Origin: an uncultured Alphaproteobacteria bacterium | GTDB taxonomy: Bacteria > Pseudomonadota > Alphaproteobacteria > Micavibrionales > Micavibrionaceae | Reading direction: 5' to 3' | Length of the DNA stretch: 14,419 nt | Assembly (NCBI GenBank): GCA_946481105.1 | Contig: CAMLMM010000051.1 | Coordinates: 1 to 14,419 of the forward strand | Shown: in pieces, positions 6,396 through 12,226 of the stretch | Layout: each line of letters opens with the position of its first letter | Numbering within the stretch: the stretch's first letter is position 1 | The notes under the pieces: generated by a model | The model's input: the letters and a program-made list of their open reading frames with translations, nothing else | The model's database searches: none | Told to the model about the DNA's origin: nothing | Position numbers and translations under genes: made by a program

Positions 6396-6442
6396 GCTTT
6401 TGTCCTATGGGATAGGCGGTGCCCTGAACGGGCGAAAACTGG

Positions 6443-6513
6443 TTAGTGGTTAATAGTATCTACCATTTTTTGACATTTGCAACCGGAAAATGGTAATCAT
6501 TGCTTACCACTTA
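6443..6513. promoter_or_regulatory. Divergent promoters inside a concentric 71-bp dyad
   Basis: The rightward promoter has -35 TTGACA (6470-6475) and -10 GGTAAT (6492-6497), spacer 16. The leftward promoter on the minus strand has -35 TTGCAA (6477-6482) and -10 TACTAT (6453-6458), spacer 18. Inner arms TACCATTTT (6461-6469) and AAAATGGTA (6487-6495) pair perfectly. Outer arms TTAGTGGTTA (6443-6452) and TTACCACTTA (6504-6513) pair at 8 of 10. Both dyads are centred on 6478. The outer arms fall at the predicted start points of the two transcripts, a layout expected for a phage switch with mutual repression. The hexamers are read by eye and not measured. Confidence 0.68.
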
Positions 6514-6566
6514 CAAAAAACTGTATAACTATTCCTATAAGGATTCCCTATAGGAAAGAGGACATC

Positions 6567-6971
6567 ATGGAAATTGTTGAAATCATTGACGTAGCTAAGG
6601 AAAAAACAGGTTTTAAATCGGACCGTAAACTCGCTGCCGCTATAGGTGTTACTCACCCTACCCTTATAAGAATGAGAAGAGGCTGGGGTTTTCCTTCAGA
6701 AGAGAACATGATGAAACTAGGTGAACTTGCCGGAATTGACCGCGCCAGCGCCCTGCTCCTCCTCAATATGTGGAAAGCCCAAGGTGATGCAAAAAGCACC
6801 TATAGTGACATACTCCGCCGCCTGTCCGCCGTTGCGGGATGTTTCCTGATAGTTACAATTTTAAGCTTTTCTAGCCCTGCAAATGCTTCCGCAGTATCAT
6901 CAGTTTCAACAAAAATTTGCAACGATTATGAAAAGATACTGTATATTATGGAAAATAACATATCAGATTAG
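6567..6971 (+). CDS. Phage HTH regulator with membrane segment (DUF3693-like)
   Basis: A 134-residue protein and the only rightward gene of the prophage. ATG at 6567 was chosen because of the AGGAAAGAGG site just upstream. An in-frame earlier start (6477) would lie within the promoter. Residues 18-40 look like a helix-turn-helix (SDRKLAAAIGVTHPTLIRMR). Residues 47-86 (MMKLGELAGIDRASALLLLN then SDILRRL) resemble the DUF3693 phage domain. A hydrophobic stretch (about 88-103) followed by ANASA could be a membrane span or signal-like segment, and the tail has ILYIM. It is probably the phage's transcription regulator acting on the divergent promoters, possibly membrane-bound. Assignment by pattern only. 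Confidence 0.72.
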   Translation: MEIVEIIDVAKEKTGFKSDRKLAAAIGVTHPTLIRMRRGWGFPSEENMMKLGELAGIDRASALLLLNMWKAQGDAKSTYSDILRRLSAVAGCFLIVTILSFSSPANASAVSSVSTKICNDYEKILYIMENNISD

Positions 6972-6991
6972 AAAGGGCCGGCTATTTCCGC

Positions 6992-8752
6992 TTAACCCGT
7001 CATGCGGCGCAGATCTTCGGTGAAGCTGGATAAAGATTGCGCCAGCTTGTCTGACTCGTTTTTAATCATATTGCTGGATGCAGTCAGCGTGACAATCAGT
7101 TCATTGGTGCTGTCGGCATTCTCGCTGACAAACTGAATGTTTTTTGACACGCTGTCTGAACCTTGCGACGCTTCCGTGACGCTGCGGCTTAATTCGCGTG
7201 ACGCCAGAGCCTGTTGCTCGATATTGTCACGAATAACGTCAGTTTCCTGTGATACACGCGATACCAGTTGAACAACCGAATCCATTTTCTCTTTCGTGGT
7301 GCCGACGGCTTTCTGAACGGCCTCAATCTGATTGGTGATGCGTTCGGTGGCATCTTGTGTTTGGCTGGCCAGGGTTTTGACCTCGCCGGCAACTACCGCG
7401 AAGCCTTTTCCGGCTTCTCCGGCGCGCGCAGATTCGATGGTGGCGTTCAGGGCCAGCAGATTGGTCTGGGCTGCAATGGCGCTGATGACCGACACAACTT
7501 CACTGATGGCCTGCGCCAGATTGTTTAGCTCATCAACCTGCACCGAAATTTCTTTAATTGATGTTTCGGTGTTCATCATGATGGTATTTGATTGCTCGGT
7601 GCGGTTGAAAATCGATGAATTCGTAACCGAAAATTCCTCAATGGAGGCCGCAACAGTCTGCACACCGGCTGCAACTTCATGCGATGCCGAAGCAACCTGG
7701 GTGGCCAATTGCTTGGTCTGGTCGGATGATTTGGTGATACCTGCCGTAACATGATTTAGGTTGTTGCCTGCGCTATGGAATGATTCAAGATTATTCCCGA
7801 CTTTGGCGGCCAGTGTTGAGGACAACCCACGTAATGGCAGGATGACGCTGCGTGAAATGGCAATATAAATTCCGATAAGGGATAAGACAAACAGGCTCAG
7901 GGCAATTGACGCCTGTTTTAACCCGTCATTGCGAAAGGCAGATATCCGGTCATCCAGAAAATCGACGAAATTCTGTTCATATTTGCCGGATACGTCCAGC
8001 AGTGAATCGCCGAGTGATTTGGTAAGTCCCTGTGCCGCAGCCAGATCGACCGGCTTATTTTGATGCACTGATTCAATCAGGACGTTTACCTGTTTAAGGT
8101 CAGCAATCATCTTCAGCGCAGCGTCTTTATGCAGGAATGGCGAGCGGGCATTCTGCATAACTTTGGCGACATCATTCTCCAGGTTTTGTATGCCGAGATT
8201 ATAATGGCCGCTTTTGATATCAAGCGTGCGTAAGTCTGCCGGGGAAATGCTGCCTGCCTGCGCATAGGCTATCAATATCTGGTTGATGTCGTATAAAGTT
8301 CCCAACAGGCCGGGTATCTGAATACAGAAAGAATCCATCAGGTAAAAACTGTCTGAATCAGGGTCAAGAATCATGCCAGATTTGTCGGTGATAGCGGTAA
8401 TAAGCGCCTGAAGCGATGCCACCAAGGCAGGGTCGGCCTTTCCGCCTGGTGTGTATTTGGCAATTTTGGATTCGGCGGCTTTGTATTCAGCCCCCACATC
8501 GAAATAAGGGGCGACATCCCCCTGCTCTTTTTTCATTTGGCTCAGGGCATCATTAAGAGGGGTCCCGTTAACGGCATTATGAATAGCCTTCGTAGCCGTA
8601 AGAACCGGCACGGCCCCGGCCCGTTCATTTTCGGCGGCGGCGATAAATTGACCTTTGGCGTTATAGATCCCATGTAGCAGATAAACGACAGGCAGGACGA
8701 GAATAATGGTAGAAAGTGTTACTTTTTGCGCAATGGTCAAACGGCTTAGCAT
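6992..8752 (-). CDS. Methyl-accepting chemotaxis protein
   Basis: A 586-residue chemoreceptor that passes ligand signals to CheW/CheA. TM1 is at about 7-27. A helical periplasmic domain (about 28-278) carries [12 protein letters not shown] at 129-140, a motif recurrent in one class of bacterial sensory domains. TM2 is at about 280-302, followed by SVILPL, which starts a short HAMP-like region. The highly conserved signalling hairpin is at 422-462 ([20 protein letters not shown], then [10 protein letters not shown]). It ends [10 protein letters not shown] with no NWETF-type tether for CheR/CheB. No other chemotaxis gene is nearby, so the ligand is unknown. It is a host gene adjoining the prophage. 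Its start follows an AGGGGA site and a good promoter. Confidence 0.95.
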   Translation of the reverse strand: MLSRLTIAQKVTLSTIILVLPVVYLLHGIYNAKGQFIAAAENERAGAVPVLTATKAIHNAVNGTPLNDALSQMKKEQGDVAPYFDVGAEYKAAESKIAKYTPGGKADPALVASLQALITAITDKSGMILDPDSDSFYLMDSFCIQIPGLLGTLYDINQILIAYAQAGSISPADLRTLDIKSGHYNLGIQNLENDVAKVMQNARSPFLHKDAALKMIADLKQVNVLIESVHQNKPVDLAAAQGLTKSLGDSLLDVSGKYEQNFVDFLDDRISAFRNDGLKQASIALSLFVLSLIGIYIAISRSVILPLRGLSSTLAAKVGNNLESFHSAGNNLNHVTAGITKSSDQTKQLATQVASASHEVAAGVQTVAASIEEFSVTNSSIFNRTEQSNTIMMNTETSIKEISVQVDELNNLAQAISEVVSVISAIAAQTNLLALNATIESARAGEAGKGFAVVAGEVKTLASQTQDATERITNQIEAVQKAVGTTKEKMDSVVQLVSRVSQETDVIRDNIEQQALASRELSRSVTEASQGSDSVSKNIQFVSENADSTNELIVTLTASSNMIKNESDKLAQSLSSFTEDLRRMTG

Positions 8753-8792
8753 TATATAAATATCCCCTGATAAAATTCGCTATCAAGGAAAT

Positions 8793-8820
8793 ATAATACC
8801 AAGCGTAATAATTTAGCCAA
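8793..8820 (-). promoter_or_regulatory. Chemoreceptor promoter with overlapping palindrome
   Basis: On the minus strand, -35 TTGGCT (8815-8820), a 16-base spacer and an extended -10 TGGTATTAT (hexamer 8793-8798) place the transcript start near 8786, about 34 bases before the chemoreceptor ATG. The -35 lies inside TTTAGCC-AA-GGCTAAA (8812-8827), a seven-base-arm palindrome that could be an operator. Confidence 0.6.
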
Positions 8821-8844
8821 GGCTAAAAGCAGACCTACTGCTAA

Positions 8845-8877
8845 ATCGCTGCCTGTTTTCCCATAATCTGCAGCGAT
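8845..8877 (-). terminator. Weak stem-loop after the HEAT-like gene
   Basis: Arms ATCGCTGC (8845-8852) and GCAGCGAT (8870-8877) pair perfectly with a 17-base loop, starting five bases beyond the stop of the gene at 8882-9607. Only TTTAG follows on the minus strand, so as an intrinsic terminator it is weak. Confidence 0.4.
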
Positions 8878-8881
8878 GGAA

Positions 8882-9607
8882 TTACTTGATATTCAAGCAG
8901 GTCCAGTCTGCATCAATGCTTTTGAGTTCCTGCCTCAAATCATGCTCACGCAATGCCAGTTCAAACGCTCGCGTGCATTTGTTGGCGACTGGCAGCACCA
9001 GAAGCGCATCCGCACGCGCAAATACGCTGCGCAGGTTAGGTATATCTGTCTCATCAATGGATTTTTTAGCCAGCGCACTGACCAATACCTCGCGTTGAGT
9101 CGCGAATTCCAGCATTTGTTTGCATTGCGACTGAAACTGCTGCTTATTGCCGTCATACAATTTTTGCAGGCTATAGGTTGCCTGCAGGATCAGGTCGTCT
9201 TTGGCCTGCCCCAACTGCACGATAAGATCTGCGGCGCTGTCGGTGCCCATATTTTGTAGGGCCACGATGCATTCTGCGCCAATATAGCCGACATGCTGTG
9301 ACGTTGGCTTTACAAATTCTGTGCAGATACGAACAATGAGTTTTTCTGCTTGTGGGGTGTTAATATTTTCCAGCGCGGCGACGGCTGATTTTAAAACATC
9401 ATCTTCTCTGGAGCATTGCCCTTCGATGTAATTAATAACGCGATCAGCTTCCGATGCCGTGACGGTGCCCAATTGAGTGTAAACAGCCTCCGAATTGCGC
9501 ACAGTGGCTGATAAACGGCCCAGTTGCTCCAGATTATCTGGCGTGGGATTTTTGGCCAGTTCAATGGCGTGAGTCAGTTCTGGATTTTGGTCAATTTGGT
9601 TTGTCAT
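8882..9607 (-). CDS. HEAT-like helical repeat protein, unknown role
   Basis: A 241-residue protein made of repeated helix pairs. Examples are DVLKSAVAALENINTPQAEK, GYIGAECIVALQNMGTDSAA and LILQATYSLQKLYDGNKQQF, each with the spacing of Ala/Leu/Asn positions seen in HEAT or Armadillo-type repeats. There is no signal peptide and no membrane segment. Such proteins are usually protein-binding scaffolds in the cytoplasm. It lies between prfA and the chemoreceptor, all leftward. The start ATG has an AAGAGGG ribosome binding site that lies within a long inverted repeat (9609-9661). The repeat call is from pattern and weak, and no named family is recognised. Confidence 0.7.
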   Translation of the reverse strand: MTNQIDQNPELTHAIELAKNPTPDNLEQLGRLSATVRNSEAVYTQLGTVTASEADRVINYIEGQCSREDDVLKSAVAALENINTPQAEKLIVRICTEFVKPTSQHVGYIGAECIVALQNMGTDSAADLIVQLGQAKDDLILQATYSLQKLYDGNKQQFQSQCKQMLEFATQREVLVSALAKKSIDETDIPNLRSVFARADALLVLPVANKCTRAFELALREHDLRQELKSIDADWTCLNIK

Positions 9608-9608
9608 T

Positions 9609-9661
9609 ACACCCTCTTAATTTTTGTATATATTTGTTTATGACAAAAACAGAGCGGGTGT
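9609..9661 (-). promoter_or_regulatory. Imperfect inverted repeat covering the HEAT-like gene RBS
   Basis: Pairing blocks are ACACCC (9609-9614) with GGGTGT (9656-9661), TCT (9615-9617) with AGA (9651-9653), and TTTTTGT (9621-9627) with ACAAAAA (9643-9649), separated by small bulges. On the minus-strand transcript the ribosome binding site AGAGGG of the gene starting at 9607 is in the 3' arm, so folding would hide it. It fills almost the whole gap after prfA. Confidence 0.5.
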
Positions 9662-9671
9662 CAATAATTAA

Positions 9672-10736
9672 CTACATATCCAGCGCGGCGAGCTTTTCGG
9701 CCTGTTCCTCGGCGGTCAGGGCATCGATGATTTCGTCCAGCGCAGCGCCCGACATCACATCGGCGATTTTATACAGCGTCAGGTTCACGCGGTGTTCGGA
9801 TACGCGACCCTGCGGGAAATTATAGGTGCGGATACGTTCCGAACGGTCGCCGCTCCCGACTTGCGACTTGCGGTCGGCGGCGCGTTCGCTGTCCAGTTTC
9901 TGACGCTGCAAATCATACAGGCGTGATTTCAAAATCTTCATGGCCTTGGCGCGGTTCTTGATCTGCGAACGCTCATCCTGCATGGCGACGACGACGCCGG
10001 TCGGCAGGTGGGTAATGCGCACGGCGGAGTCGGTGGTGTTAACCGACTGGCCCCCTGCTCCGCGCGACCGGTATACATCGATACGCAGGTCTTGCTCATT
10101 GATTTGTACATCAACGTCTTCGGCTTCGGGCAAGACGGCGACGGTGGCGGCGGATGTATGCACGCGGCCGCTGGCCTCGGTGGCTGGGACGCGCTGGACG
10201 CGGTGAACACCAGACTCGTATTTCAAACGTGAGAAAACATCCGACCCAGAAATCTCGACGATGACTTCTTTCAGCCCGCCAATGTCGTTCTCGGCCATCT
10301 CGGCGATTTCAAACCGCCAGCCGCGAAGGGCCGCATAGCCCTTATACATGCTGAACAAATCATGGGCGAATAACGCGGCTTCGTCACCGCCGGTCCCCGC
10401 ACGAATTTCAAGAATGGCGTTTTTGTCGTCATCGGTATCTTTGGGAATCAGTGTCAGTTTTATCTGCTGTTCCAGTTCCGGAATTTTACCGTTCAGGTCG
10501 TAAAGCTCTTCTTTGGCAATCTCACCCATCTCTGGGTCACTCAGCATGGCCTCCAGGTCGGCTTTGTCGGCGATGGCTTTTTTATACGCGCGTATCGTCT
10601 CAACAACCGGGCCCAGGTCACTGTATTCCTTCGTCATTTTGACAAATTTTTCACCCGTGACGGTGCCTTCGGCCATCAGAGCCGCCAGTTCTTCATATCG
10701 CGCTTCAATCGGCGCCAGTTTTCTTAAAATATCCAT
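9672..10736 (-). CDS. prfA: Peptide chain release factor 1
   Basis: A 354-residue class I release factor that ends translation at UAA and UAG. The catalytic GGQ is at 228-230 in [17 protein letters not shown]. The stop-codon-recognising PAT tripeptide at 184-186 marks it as RF1 rather than RF2. The [11 protein letters not shown] segment (about 114-124) and the C-terminal [18 protein letters not shown] are also typical. Full length. In many proteobacteria prfA is followed by prmC, the methyltransferase acting on the GGQ Gln. Here the next gene is the HEAT-like protein instead. The gene lacks a visible ribosome binding site, and a promoter lies very close to the ATG. Confidence 0.98.
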   Translation of the reverse strand: MDILRKLAPIEARYEELAALMAEGTVTGEKFVKMTKEYSDLGPVVETIRAYKKAIADKADLEAMLSDPEMGEIAKEELYDLNGKIPELEQQIKLTLIPKDTDDDKNAILEIRAGTGGDEAALFAHDLFSMYKGYAALRGWRFEIAEMAENDIGGLKEVIVEISGSDVFSRLKYESGVHRVQRVPATEASGRVHTSAATVAVLPEAEDVDVQINEQDLRIDVYRSRGAGGQSVNTTDSAVRITHLPTGVVVAMQDERSQIKNRAKAMKILKSRLYDLQRQKLDSERAADRKSQVGSGDRSERIRTYNFPQGRVSEHRVNLTLYKIADVMSGAALDEIIDALTAEEQAEKLAALDM

Positions 10737-10745
10737 GGTGGCAGC

Positions 10746-10775
10746 GTTATAGCGTCATTCAGGGTGATTTGTCCA
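10746..10775 (-). promoter_or_regulatory. Probable prfA promoter
   Basis: On the minus strand TGGACA (10770-10775), spacer 18, and TATAAC (10746-10751) each match the sigma-70 consensus at five of six positions. The predicted start is near 10739, only a few bases before the prfA ATG (10736). That would give an almost leaderless message, in line with the lack of a ribosome binding site. Confidence 0.5.
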
Positions 10776-10796
10776 ACGCGCAATTTTATTTCTTCT

Positions 10797-10837
10797 GGCA
10801 AATAAATGTTGACATATTTATTTGCCTTTAGATACAT
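10797..10837 (+). promoter_or_regulatory. Promoter with inverted-repeat operator for the 10868 unit
   Basis: Arms GGCAAATAAAT (10797-10807) and ATTTATTTGCC (10816-10826) are a perfect 11-base inverted repeat with an 8-base spacer. The spacer contains a consensus -35, TTGACA (10809-10814). A weak -10, GATACAT (10831-10837), follows. A protein binding this dyad would block the -35. The repressor gene is not obvious in the window. Confidence 0.62.
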
Positions 10838-10867
10838 TCGCAGTCCAATAAAAAACGAGGTGTGCTT

Positions 10868-11620
10868 ATGGCTTTGCCAGAAATATCCTATCGCAGAGGC
10901 GTCTATCATACGAATGGCGGGAAAGAAATCCGTTTTGCCTATGAGTGTGCAAACCGTGAAGGCGATAAACCTCATGTGACCATCTATGATGATTATGCGC
11001 ATTATCCCGGAACACCCGACTACCTCGCCGAAATTGCAACACAGGTCATCAAGGGTACGGGGATGGGGCTGGATGAAGTCACCTGGACGCTTCGTACAAA
11101 ATGCTACGACGCTAAATCGGACATATCGTTCTCATGTATTGACGGTAAGCCTTATAAGGTTCGTGTTGCAAATCCGTCCGCTATTGGCATGCCTTACAAG
11201 GAAGATGCCCCTGTTACAACCTATCTTATTCATGACGACAGGCCTTGGATGGGTAAAAAAGAATATTTGCCCTGCCTGACTTTATTTAATAATGCGGCGC
11301 AATCGCATGTTCTCTTGGTGAATGCATCCAAAGTGTTGCATGACACAGGAGAAGACATTATGCGCCCGTTGCATCAGGAATGGAAAAGCCGGACATCGCT
11401 TCACAGCCCCTTTTCTGTAGGGGCTTGGGGCATACGTGATGGGCAGGTCGCGATGATTTCACCGAAGGAAATTGTGCTGCGTGTTCTGGCGTCAACGCAG
11501 ACCCCCTTCTTTCCGATGAGCATCTATGGCGATGCCCCCGCCACATTTGAAATTTTAAGAAAACAATATGGCTATGGGTACAACGCCGATGGCACCGGGC
11601 CAGACATGTCTTTTAAATAA
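10868..11620 (+). CDS. Unknown 250-residue protein
   Basis: ATG at 10868 lies seven bases after GAGG, which is better placed than the in-frame GTG at 10862. The protein (MALPEISYRRGVYHTNGGKE...) has no signal peptide or membrane span and looks like a mixed alpha/beta cytoplasmic protein. Notable segments are HVTIYDDYAHYPGTPDYLAE, SFSCIDGKPYKVRV, TYLIHDDRPWMGKKEYLP and a Tyr/Gly-rich end (KQYGYGYNADGTGPDMSFK). No catalytic motif is recognised, and in particular no radical-SAM CxxxCxxC, YcaO or DUF692 signature. It shares a transcript with the 65-residue peptide gene 23 bases downstream. The promoter overlaps a strong inverted repeat, so expression is probably switched. It lies inside an otherwise leftward housekeeping block, which suggests later insertion. 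Confidence 0.7.
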   Translation: MALPEISYRRGVYHTNGGKEIRFAYECANREGDKPHVTIYDDYAHYPGTPDYLAEIATQVIKGTGMGLDEVTWTLRTKCYDAKSDISFSCIDGKPYKVRVANPSAIGMPYKEDAPVTTYLIHDDRPWMGKKEYLPCLTLFNNAAQSHVLLVNASKVLHDTGEDIMRPLHQEWKSRTSLHSPFSVGAWGIRDGQVAMISPKEIVLRVLASTQTPFFPMSIYGDAPATFEILRKQYGYGYNADGTGPDMSFK

Positions 11621-11643
11621 CTGAATAAATAAGTGAGGAAAAA

Positions 11644-11841
11644 ATGAACGAAGAAACAATAAACGCAAAAGCAGCCTTTACACAGCAAGGAAAACCAAAG
11701 CCGCAGCCGGTAAGCATTCTTGCTGAGTTCGGTATTGCCTACCGGGTTATTAATCCAAATGAAGAAGATACCACTCCACGGACATCCTGCGGATTAGGCA
11801 ATCAGTGCTGCCATACCAATGATGGGCCGAATTATAACTAA
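11644..11841 (+). CDS. 65-residue peptide with Cys-rich C-terminal tail
   Basis: A small gene with a GTGAGGAAAA ribosome binding site. The first 46 residues are polar and mildly acidic (MNEETINAKAAFTQQGKPKP...). The last 19 run TSCGLGNQCCHTNDGPNYN, with Cys49, Cys55, Cys56 and His57. There is no hydrophobic signal sequence. The leader-plus-compact-tail design resembles precursors of modified peptides or small metal-binding proteins, but no known modifying enzyme adjoins it and no family is recognised. It ends inside a shared terminator hairpin. Confidence 0.6.
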   Translation: MNEETINAKAAFTQQGKPKPQPVSILAEFGIAYRVINPNEEDTTPRTSCGLGNQCCHTNDGPNYN

Positions 11842-11865
11842 CCAGTTTTACTCGACTGGTTTTTC
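11840..11865 (+). terminator. Terminator shared by convergent genes
   Basis: Arms AACCAGT (11840-11846) and ACTGGTT (11855-11861) pair perfectly with an 8-base loop, followed by T-rich TTTTCT on the plus strand. It starts at the stop codon of the peptide gene and contains the stop of the convergent DUF4087 gene (11848-11850). It clearly works rightward. On the minus strand the tail is AGTTATAATT, so leftward action is weaker. Confidence 0.75.
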
Positions 11866-12222
11866 TAATTTCTTATCATTCTCGCATGTTGATAATGGCA
11901 AAACCTTCACATCATAAATATGTGTGATATGCGCATCCTGCATATCATTGGCTGGGGTTGTGTCTACATTCATGCACGCGCAGCCATAACCATAGCTTCC
12001 CGCATTGGTGATAACCCACTGGTCCTCAGGAAATTCGGGGATAAGATCCAGCCCTTCGGCTTCAAATCCCATTTGCGCGGAAAGAACCCATTGCCCTTCG
12101 CTATCATTCAGCCACCAGTTAGCAGGGGTCGGATTAACCAGCCAGCCGCAGCGTTTTTCGGCGGCCTGCGCTGAAAAAGTCAGGCTCATAAAAAACAGAA
12201 ATATGAACGCTGATTTTATCAT
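11848..12222 (-). CDS. Secreted DUF4087 protein
   Basis: A 124-residue protein with a signal peptide (MIKSAFIFLFFMSLTFSAQA, cleavage expected before AEKRCGW). The mature part follows the DUF4087 pattern: RCGWLVNPTPANWWLNDSEG near the start, QWVITNAGSYGYGCACMNV in the middle, and LPLSTCENDKKL at the end. Four cysteines suggest two disulphides, and the protein is likely periplasmic. Function of the family is unknown. ATG at 12222 was chosen because it begins the signal peptide directly. An ATG at 12249 would add nine basic residues and overlap ispG. It lies four bases after ispG and is probably co-transcribed with it. Confidence 0.82.
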   Translation of the reverse strand: MIKSAFIFLFFMSLTFSAQAAEKRCGWLVNPTPANWWLNDSEGQWVLSAQMGFEAEGLDLIPEFPEDQWVITNAGSYGYGCACMNVDTTPANDMQDAHITHIYDVKVLPLSTCENDKKLEKPVE

Positions 12223-12226
12223 CTGT

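Larger units (their letters stand above)
1..6980. mobile_element. Integrated tailless DJR-capsid prophage (PM2/FLiP-like), right part
   Basis: The region contains a P2-like capsid gene, a small packaging ATPase with a Walker A motif, several one-span membrane proteins, a Rep_trans-like replication initiator and an HTH regulator behind divergent promoters. Together these are the hallmark genes of an icosahedral phage with an internal membrane, such as PM2. No tail, portal or large terminase gene is present. All genes except the regulator read leftward and are nearly contiguous. The right end is inferred to lie in or near 6972-6991, between the regulator stop and the host chemoreceptor stop. 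The left end is outside the window. No integrase or att repeat could be seen, so the limits are approximate. Confidence 0.85.

Noticed and set aside
6183..6446. Plus-strand open frame of 87 codons over the early-gene region
   Set aside because: No ribosome binding site, and it crosses the leftward promoter region. The minus-strand gene at 6210-6395 has a better start context.
7189..7392. Overlapping short frames within the chemoreceptor
   Set aside because: They lie wholly inside the conserved signalling domain in another frame, with no start signals.
11644..11841. Methanobactin-like or DUF692-linked peptide precursor
   Set aside because: The Cys-rich tail invites the idea, but the neighbouring 250-residue protein shows no DUF692 (MNIO), radical-SAM or YcaO motif. 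Kept only as a peptide of unknown type.
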